From positions 1 through 8,149 of the forward strand of contig JAHRWO010000244.1 of the NCBI GenBank assembly GCA_019105125.1: DNA of 8,149 nucleotides, read 5' to 3'. This DNA is from Flavobacterium sp. GTDB lineage: Bacteria; Bacteroidota; Bacteroidia; Flavobacteriales; Flavobacteriaceae. Below are positions 3,522 to 8,149 of this stretch, in pieces. The position numbers and the translations under genes are program-made. Numbering within the stretch: the first letter of the stretch is position 1; every line of letters begins with the position of its first letter. The notes beneath the pieces were generated by a model. The model ran no database searches and was not told the DNA's origin. It was given only the letters and a program-made list of their open reading frames with translations.

Positions 3522-5777
3522 ATGTTTAAAATATTTATTTATACAGCCTTATTTTTTTCACTTTTTACCTTTTCGCAAAATACTATAAAGGGTAAAGTAA
3601 CCGCCAATAATGAAATTTTAGCTTATGCTAATGTTTATATTAAAGAACTAAACAAAGGAGTTGAAACCAATGAAAATGGTTTGTATGAATTTAAAGATAT
3701 TCCTAACGGTTCTTTTACAATTACAGCTTCCTTCATTGGGTTTAAACCCGAAAAAAAGAAGATAACGCTCACAGAAAACAACGAAACAATCCTTAACTTT
3801 AACCTAAATGAAGATTCAAACACATTAGATGATGTAGTGATTTCAGGAACTTTAAAACCCGTTTCAAGAATGGAAACTCCGGTTCCTGTAGAAGTTTACA
3901 CTACTGCTTTTTTAAAGAAAAACCCAACGTCAAATATTTTTGAAGCTCTACAAAACGTAAACGGCGTTCGACCACAACTCAATTGCAACATTTGCAACAC
4001 AGGAGATATTCACATTAACGGATTAGAAGGTCCTTACACCATGGTTACAATTGATGGAATGCCCATTGTGAGTGCGCTTTCAACTGTTTATGGTTTATCT
4101 GGAATTCCGAATTCTTTGATTGATAGAATTGAAGTGGTTAAAGGTCCAGCCTCAAGTTTATATGGAAGTGAAGCCGTTGGAGGATTAATCAACATCATTA
4201 CTAAAAAACCTTTAAATGCACCTTTGTTCTCTGCCGATATTTTTTCAACTTCATGGTTAGAAAACAATGTAGATTTAGGTTGGAAAAGTACTGTTGGAAA
4301 AAAAGCAACAACTTTAGTTGGCATCAATTATTACAACTACAACCAGCCAATTGACAATAACAAAGATAACTTTACCGATGTAACCTTGCAAGAACGAATT
4401 TCCCTTTTCAACAAATGGAACTTTGAGCGAAAAAACAACAAAGAATTCACCATCGCAGGACGACTATTTTACGAAGACCGTTGGGGTGGCGAAATGCAGT
4501 GGAACAAATCGTACCGTGGTGGTTCGGAAGTTTATGGAGAAAGTATTTATACGAAACGTGTGGAGCTTTTGAGTAAATACCAACTACCAACAACGGAAGA
4601 CATGTATCTTTCGTTTTCAGTAACCGCACACGACCAAAATTCGGTCTATGGAAATACGATTTACTTGGCGAACCAAAAAATTGCTTTTGGACAATATACT
4701 TGGGATAAAAAGTTAGAAAATCACAATTTGCTTTTAGGAGCTGCTTTTCGTTATCAATATTATGACGATAATACAACGGCAACCCTTTCGGCAGAAGAAA
4801 CAAAAATCTATAGCGTTTTTCTTCAAGACGAAATAAAATTGGCTGAGAAGCATCATGTTTTATTAGGAGCTCGCTACGATTACAACAACAATCACGGTAA
4901 TATTTTTACACCGAGAATTGCCTACAAATGGAATCCAACCGAAAACGATGTGTTCCGAATTAATGCGGGAACTGGATTTCGAATTGTAAATTTATTTACC
5001 GAAGAACACGCTGCTTTAACGGGTTCAAGAGATGTTATAATTACCGAAGATTTAAAACCTGAAACATCCTACAACGTCAATTTGAATTATTTGAAAAAAA
5101 TCAGATTTGAAAATGGCACTTTTTTAGGATTTGAAACTTCGGCTTGGTATACCTATTTTAATAACCAAATTATTCCAGATTACGACACCAATCCGAACCA
5201 AATTATTTATTCGAACTTAAATGGTTATGCCCAAACGTTAGGAATTAGCGGCAATATCGATTTGGTTACACCTTTCGGATTAAAAGCAATTCTTGGTTTT
5301 ACGATTATGGAGCCTAAAAATGTACAAAATGGAATTACTTCCCAACCTATTTTAACCGAAAAATACAGCGCCAACTGGGCAATAACGTATGATATCCCAA
5401 AATGGTTTTTATCTATTGATTATACTGGGAATTTATATGGACCGATGCGATTGCCTCTAGTGAGCGATTTAGATCCAAGACCCGAATATTCGCCTATTTG
5501 GAGTTTACAAAACATTCAGTTTACTTATAAAAAATTTCGTAGCTTTGAACTTTATGGCGGTGTAAAAAATATTTTGAATTGGACGCCAAACAAAGGAATT
5601 CCTTTTTTGATTTCCCGAGCTAACGATCCATTTGATGAAGGCGTTGATTATGACAATAACGGAAATGTTTTAGCAACACCAACAAATCCATACGCATTAA
5701 CTTTTGACGCAAGTTATATGTATGCACCTAACCAAGGAATTAAAGGTTTTATAGGAATTCGATATACCATTTATTAA
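3522..5777 (+). CDS. TonB-dependent outer-membrane receptor, probably for a metal complex
   Basis: The start is ATG 3522 (MFKIFIYTALFFSLFTFS, signal peptide cleaved near residue 18), giving 751 residues; an in-frame TTG at 3501 would add seven polar residues and sits inside a promoter-like element. Residues 21-95 form a carboxypeptidase-D-like beta-sandwich (IKGKV...YANVYI...G.YEF.DIP.G). A TonB box-like DDVVISG lies at 103-109, the plug domain at about 115-230 (IDGMPIV; IDRIEVVKGPASSLYGS; AVGGLINIITK), and a 22-strand barrel runs to the C-terminal strand GFIGIRYTIY. The plug carries C155-N-I-C158-NTGDIHINGLEG, a conserved-looking Cys pair close to His164. The protein would move a large ligand across the outer membrane using TonB/ExbBD energy. 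Location opposite a DtxR/MntR regulator and ZIP gene points to an iron, manganese or zinc chelate (or haem), but the ligand is not shown by the sequence. It overlaps the next gene by 1 nt. Confidence 0.93.
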   Translation: MFKIFIYTALFFSLFTFSQNTIKGKVTANNEILAYANVYIKELNKGVETNENGLYEFKDIPNGSFTITASFIGFKPEKKKITLTENNETILNFNLNEDSNTLDDVVISGTLKPVSRMETPVPVEVYTTAFLKKNPTSNIFEALQNVNGVRPQLNCNICNTGDIHINGLEGPYTMVTIDGMPIVSALSTVYGLSGIPNSLIDRIEVVKGPASSLYGSEAVGGLINIITKKPLNAPLFSADIFSTSWLENNVDLGWKSTVGKKATTLVGINYYNYNQPIDNNKDNFTDVTLQERISLFNKWNFERKNNKEFTIAGRLFYEDRWGGEMQWNKSYRGGSEVYGESIYTKRVELLSKYQLPTTEDMYLSFSVTAHDQNSVYGNTIYLANQKIAFGQYTWDKKLENHNLLLGAAFRYQYYDDNTTATLSAEETKIYSVFLQDEIKLAEKHHVLLGARYDYNNNHGNIFTPRIAYKWNPTENDVFRINAGTGFRIVNLFTEEHAALTGSRDVIITEDLKPETSYNVNLNYLKKIRFENGTFLGFETSAWYTYFNNQIIPDYDTNPNQIIYSNLNGYAQTLGISGNIDLVTPFGLKAILGFTIMEPKNVQNGITSQPILTEKYSANWAITYDIPKWFLSIDYTGNLYGPMRLPLVSDLDPRPEYSPIWSLQNIQFTYKKFRSFELYGGVKNILNWTPNKGIPFLISRANDPFDEGVDYDNNGNVLATPTNPYALTFDASYMYAPNQGIKGFIGIRYTIY

Positions 5778-6913
5778 TGCAACATTATCATTACATTTTT
5801 ACAGGTTCAGGATTATCCGCATTGATGACAGTTTATGAAATGCTTTTATCTGGAAAGTTTGAAGATAAATCGATTTTATTAATTGATGAAAATGCTAAAA
5901 AAGTAAACGATAGAACTTGGTGCTTTTGGGACGAAGATAATTTATTTGATGGAATCGTCTCAAAAAAATGGAATCAAGCGGTTTTTGCCAATGAAGAATT
6001 CAATCGCGTTTTAGAATTATCGCCTTATCAATACAAGAAAATTAATGGTTTAGATTTTTACGAATTGGTTTTCAAAAAGATTTCCGAACATAAAAACATT
6101 CATTTTCTAAATCAAAAAGTAGTCGATTTTACTGAATTAGGGAATCATTGCATTGTAAAAACGGAACAAGAAACGTTTACTTGTAACAAAATTTTCAATT
6201 CTATTTATAATCCAGAAGTTGTAACAGCGCAAAGCAAGTTTCCGTTAATCCATCAACATTTTATCGGTTGGTTTATCAAAAGTAAAGAAGATGTTTTTAC
6301 ACCCAATTGCGCTACTTTCATGGATTTTTCAGTGGAACAAAAAAGCAATACGCGTTTTATGTATGTTTTACCAACTTCTTCAACTGAAGCTTTACTAGAA
6401 TATACGTTATTTTCAAAAAACTTACTTTCTAAAGAAGAATACGAAGCTGAAATTCAGAAATACATTGAAAATCTTGGTATAACCGAATACGAAATCATTG
6501 AAAAAGAACATGGCAATATTCCGATGACATGTTATTCGTTTTGGAAACACAACACGAAAAACATCATTAATATTGGTTCCGCTGGCGGATGGACAAAAGC
6601 GAGTACAGGTTATACTTTTAAAAACGCTTCCAAAAAATCAAAAGCATTAGTTCAATTTCTAAAATCAGAATCTGACTTTACAAAATTTCATAAAAAAGAT
6701 AAATTTTGGTTTTATGATTTATTGCTTTTGGATATTTTAGGTTCTAAAAATGAATTAGGTTCTTCAATATTTTCATCTATGTTTAAAGAAGGAAATTCAA
6801 GTGTAATTTTTAAATTTTTAGATGAAGAAACTTCATTTTTAGAAGATTTACGCGTGATTTGGAGATGCCCGAAAATATTATTTGTGAAGGCTTTGTTTGG
6901 GAGAATTTTCTAG
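5777..6913 (+). CDS. Lycopene cyclase family FAD-dependent protein (CrtY/CrtL-like)
   Basis: The 378-residue product is close to the usual length of bacterial CrtY (about 380-390). It shows the N-terminal dinucleotide-binding motif in YIFTGSGLSAL (residues 6-16), then the cyclase signature DRTWCFW (45-51), HQHFIGW (159-165), RFMYVLPTS (193-201), LLEYTLF (206-212) and GSAGGWTKASTGYTF (267-281). E208 in LLEYT sits where CrtY enzymes have the acidic residue of 'LxExT' implicated in proton-driven ring closure. The family reaction converts lycopene to gamma- or beta-carotene with reduced flavin as a non-redox cofactor at the membrane. The start ATG overlaps the receptor's stop (TAATG), indicating translational coupling, while no crtB, crtI or crtZ is present in the window. 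It may be the strain's CrtY or a paralogue acting on another isoprenoid; activity is inferred from motifs. Confidence 0.85.
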   Translation: MQHYHYIFTGSGLSALMTVYEMLLSGKFEDKSILLIDENAKKVNDRTWCFWDEDNLFDGIVSKKWNQAVFANEEFNRVLELSPYQYKKINGLDFYELVFKKISEHKNIHFLNQKVVDFTELGNHCIVKTEQETFTCNKIFNSIYNPEVVTAQSKFPLIHQHFIGWFIKSKEDVFTPNCATFMDFSVEQKSNTRFMYVLPTSSTEALLEYTLFSKNLLSKEEYEAEIQKYIENLGITEYEIIEKEHGNIPMTCYSFWKHNTKNIINIGSAGGWTKASTGYTFKNASKKSKALVQFLKSESDFTKFHKKDKFWFYDLLLLDILGSKNELGSSIFSSMFKEGNSSVIFKFLDEETSFLEDLRVIWRCPKILFVKALFGRIF

Positions 6914-7261
6914 CTTAAAATACTTGATGATTTTAGAAATAATTGCAACCAAAAATAAAAATGTTATAAGAACCAAATCACGAAAAGCTTCTGTAATTTC
7001 AACAAGAGCATCCGTATTTCTTTGCAAATGATACAATAATTTTTTCTTGTCTTCTAGGTCAGAAACATCCTGTGGAAATCCTGGAAAAATATGAGAAATG
7101 GTTAACGACAAAAGTAAAATTGCAATTCCATATGAATACAATACATACTGCAAAGTCAATTTCAAGTTGTTTTTTTTCTGAATAATTAAATAACCAATAA
7201 CAACGATAATTAAAAATCCAATTTTAATATAAAACTTATCAAGTTCCGCAAAAAAACTCAT
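6878..7261 (-). CDS. Small membrane protein of unknown function, three helices
   Basis: The start is taken at ATG 7261 (MSFFAELDKFYIKIG...), giving 127 residues; a TTG at 7324 would add 21 residues of low plausibility. Three hydrophobic segments are visible: about residues 13-27 (IGFLIIVVIGYLII), 37-58 (LQYVLYSYGIAILLLSLTIS) and 93-112 (FRDLVLITFLFLVAIISKII). Between the second and third lies a soluble, charged, helical stretch (VSDLEDKKKLLYHLQRNTD...). The C-terminus is basic (KLENSPKQSLHK). I recognise no family. The gene converges on the lycopene cyclase, and the last 36 nt of both coding regions overlap (6878-6913). It is divergent from the bacilliredoxin gene, with 109 nt between start codons. 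Confidence 0.65.
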   Translation of the reverse strand: MSFFAELDKFYIKIGFLIIVVIGYLIIQKKNNLKLTLQYVLYSYGIAILLLSLTISHIFPGFPQDVSDLEDKKKLLYHLQRNTDALVEITEAFRDLVLITFLFLVAIISKIIKYFKLENSPKQSLHK

Positions 7262-7310
7262 ACAATATATTTTAATAATGTAAACATAATAAATCTTTAT
7301 GAATTGGTAT

Positions 7311-7341
7311 TCTGTAACTAGCAAAAAACTTTGTAACTTTG
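7311..7341 (+). promoter_or_regulatory. Promoter of the bacilliredoxin gene
   Basis: The -7 box TAACTTTG (7334-7341) matches TAnnTTTG exactly. TCTG (7311-7314), one mismatch from TTTG, stands 19 nt upstream as the -33 element. Transcription would begin near 7347, leaving a leader of about 24 nt before ATG 7371. There is no Shine-Dalgarno sequence; the region before the ATG is A/T-rich, as is usual in Flavobacteria. Confidence 0.6.
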
Positions 7342-7370
7342 CGAATCGTTAACTTATAACAATATACATT

Positions 7371-7781
7371 ATGTATCCAGAAGAAATGGTAAACCCAATG
7401 CGTGCTGAATTAACAGATGCAGGTTTCAAAAATTTATATACAGCAGATGACGTAAAAAACGCTATCAAAGCTGAAGGAACAACTTTAGTGGTGATTAATT
7501 CGGTTTGTGGTTGTGCTGCTAGAAATGCGCGTCCAGGAGCAAAAATGAGTTTAGAAGGTGGTAAAAAACCTGCTAACTTAATCACTGTTTTTGCAGGAGT
7601 AGACAGAGAAGCTGTTGATGCAGCAAGAGCAGAAATGTTTCCTTTTCCTCCATCTTCACCAAGTATGGCATTATTTAAAAACGGTGAATTAGTTCACATG
7701 TTAGAACGTAATCACATTGAAGGTCGTCCGGCAGAATTAATTGCTGAAAATTTAAAAGACGCTTACAACGAATTTTGCTAA
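7371..7781 (+). CDS. BrxA/BrxB family bacilliredoxin (YphP/YqiW type)
   Basis: The complete 136-residue thioredoxin-fold protein has the family's usual length and begins with the characteristic MYPEEMVNPMRAEL. The active site is the CGC motif C46-G47-C48 within VINSVCGCAARNARPG. Other family hallmarks are VFAGVDREAVDAARA (73-87), the cis-Pro-containing segment FPPSSPSMALFKNGELVHM (92-110) and ERNHIEGRPA (112-121). The chain ends in Cys136. In Firmicutes, BrxA/BrxB remove bacillithiol from S-bacillithiolated proteins in the cytoplasm. Some Bacteroidetes also carry bacillithiol synthesis genes, so the same role is plausible here but cannot be checked in this window. It has its own promoter and a strong terminator, so it is a single-gene transcript. 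Confidence 0.93.
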   Translation: MYPEEMVNPMRAELTDAGFKNLYTADDVKNAIKAEGTTLVVINSVCGCAARNARPGAKMSLEGGKKPANLITVFAGVDREAVDAARAEMFPFPPSSPSMALFKNGELVHMLERNHIEGRPAELIAENLKDAYNEFC

Positions 7782-7802
7782 GATACTATGCTAGCATACA
7801 AT

Positions 7803-7830
7803 AAAAACCACCAAAACATTGGTGGTTTTT
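7803..7830 (+). terminator. Hairpin terminator after the bacilliredoxin gene
   Basis: A perfect 12-bp stem (AAAAACCACCAA at 7803-7814, TTGGTGGTTTTT at 7819-7830) with a 4-nt loop AACA is followed by TATTTTAT. It lies 21 nt past the stop codon at 7781. The A-run on the left could let it work on the minus strand too. Confidence 0.85.
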
Positions 7831-7850
7831 TATTTTATAGCTTACTTTTG
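7819..7850 (+). promoter_or_regulatory. Promoter of the acyltransferase gene
   Basis: TACTTTTG (7843-7850) matches the -7 consensus. A TTG (7819-7821) stands 21 nt upstream as a possible -33 element, and it lies inside the right arm of the preceding terminator. The start site would be near 7856, giving a very short leader of about 11 nt before ATG 7868. Confidence 0.55.
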
Positions 7851-7867
7851 CCCAAATAGGTTTATAC

Positions 7868-8149
7868 ATGGAAAAAATTCTTTCTTATCCACTATCAATA
7901 GTTTATTACATTCTATTCTTACTTTGGTTATTGATTTTCCACCCAATACAATGGATTTGCTTCAATGTTTTTGGGTACAATGCGCATCGTTTAAGTGTGG
8001 CTTATTTGAACTGGTTTTTGGTTAGAACGGCACATGTTGTTGGAACTACCTATCATATTAAAGGAATGGAAAATGTCCCTGAGAACAAACCTTTAGTTAT
8101 TGTTGCAAATCATCAAAGTTTACACGATATCACTACTATAATTTGGTTT
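7868..8149 (+). CDS. 1-acyl-sn-glycerol-3-phosphate acyltransferase (PlsC-like), N-terminal part
   Basis: The frame is open from ATG 7868 to the window end and gives the first 94 residues. An N-terminal hydrophobic helix (about residues 8-24, PLSIVYYILFLLWLLIF) is followed by a second amphipathic membrane-associated stretch (28-55). The acyltransferase motif I NHQSLHD lies at residues 81-87, where H82 and D87 form the HX4D catalytic pair. It is preceded by KPLVIVA and the strand YHIKGMENVP, as in PlsC/LPLAT proteins. The family acylates lysophosphatidic acid to phosphatidic acid at the inner membrane, an early step of phospholipid synthesis. Later motifs (FPEGTR and others) lie outside the window, so a related acyltransferase of lipid or carotenoid/ornithine-lipid metabolism cannot be ruled out. 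Confidence 0.85.
   Translation, partial: MEKILSYPLSIVYYILFLLWLLIFHPIQWICFNVFGYNAHRLSVAYLNWFLVRTAHVVGTTYHIKGMENVPENKPLVIVANHQSLHDITTIIWF

Noticed and set aside
4447..4803. 118-residue minus-strand open frame inside the TonB receptor
   Set aside because: It lies wholly within strongly supported receptor barrel sequence and has no recognisable motif or promoter.
7262..7324. 21-residue N-terminal extension of the small membrane protein from a TTG
   Set aside because: The extension is Tyr/Ile-rich translated intergenic DNA; ATG 7261 gives a normal N-terminus.
7349..7585. 78-residue minus-strand open frame over the bacilliredoxin gene
   Set aside because: It is antisense to the bacilliredoxin active-site region, which has clear family motifs and its own promoter on the plus strand.
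7819..8025. 68-residue plus-strand open frame at the start of the acyltransferase
   Set aside because: It begins in the terminator and is a shifted frame of the acyltransferase gene, whose frame from ATG 7868 stays open to the window end and contains NHQSLHD.

Overview
The window looks like chromosomal DNA of a member of the Bacteroidetes, most likely Flavobacteriaceae (Flavobacterium or a close relative). The base composition is low in GC. There are TonB-dependent receptors, one with an N-terminal carboxypeptidase-D-like domain, a bacilliredoxin of the YphP/YqiW type, and a flavobacterial-style lycopene cyclase. Several promoters match the Bacteroidetes -7 box TAnnTTTG, and Shine-Dalgarno sequences are essentially absent. 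I see no mobile element, CRISPR array, tRNA or rRNA.

Layout. Positions 1-381 are the C-terminus of a TonB-dependent receptor (FecA-like), followed by a strong hairpin terminator (407-441). Next is a 42-residue gene (455-583) for a FeoB-associated cysteine-rich membrane protein, whose stop codon abuts the stop codon of a convergent gene. From 584 to 3437 four minus-strand genes read right to left: a DtxR/MntR-type metalloregulator, a ZIP (GufA-type) metal transporter 2 nt behind it, a small exported protein with a Pro-rich C-terminus, and an outer-membrane beta-barrel protein of unknown function. An 84-nt divergent promoter region (3438-3521), rich in repeats, separates the regulator from a plus-strand pair: a complete TonB-dependent receptor (3522-5777) and, overlapping it by 1 nt, a lycopene-cyclase-family flavoprotein (5777-6913). 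A small three-helix membrane protein (6878-7261, minus) converges on the cyclase with a 36-nt overlap. A bacilliredoxin gene (7371-7781) with its own promoter and terminator follows, and then the start of a PlsC-type acyltransferase (7868-end).

How the genes may work together. Positions 1 to about 5777 read as a metal (iron, manganese or zinc) homeostasis island. It has an outer-membrane receptor at each end, an inner-membrane ZIP carrier, a metal-sensing repressor, and a small Cys-rich membrane protein that normally accompanies the ferrous-iron transporter FeoB, although no feoB is present here. The least expected link is the translational overlap between the metal-type TonB receptor and the lycopene cyclase. 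It would put a carotenoid (or carotenoid-like) enzyme under the same control as metal uptake, opposite a metal-responsive regulator. The bacilliredoxin and acyltransferase look like ordinary chromosomal neighbours.
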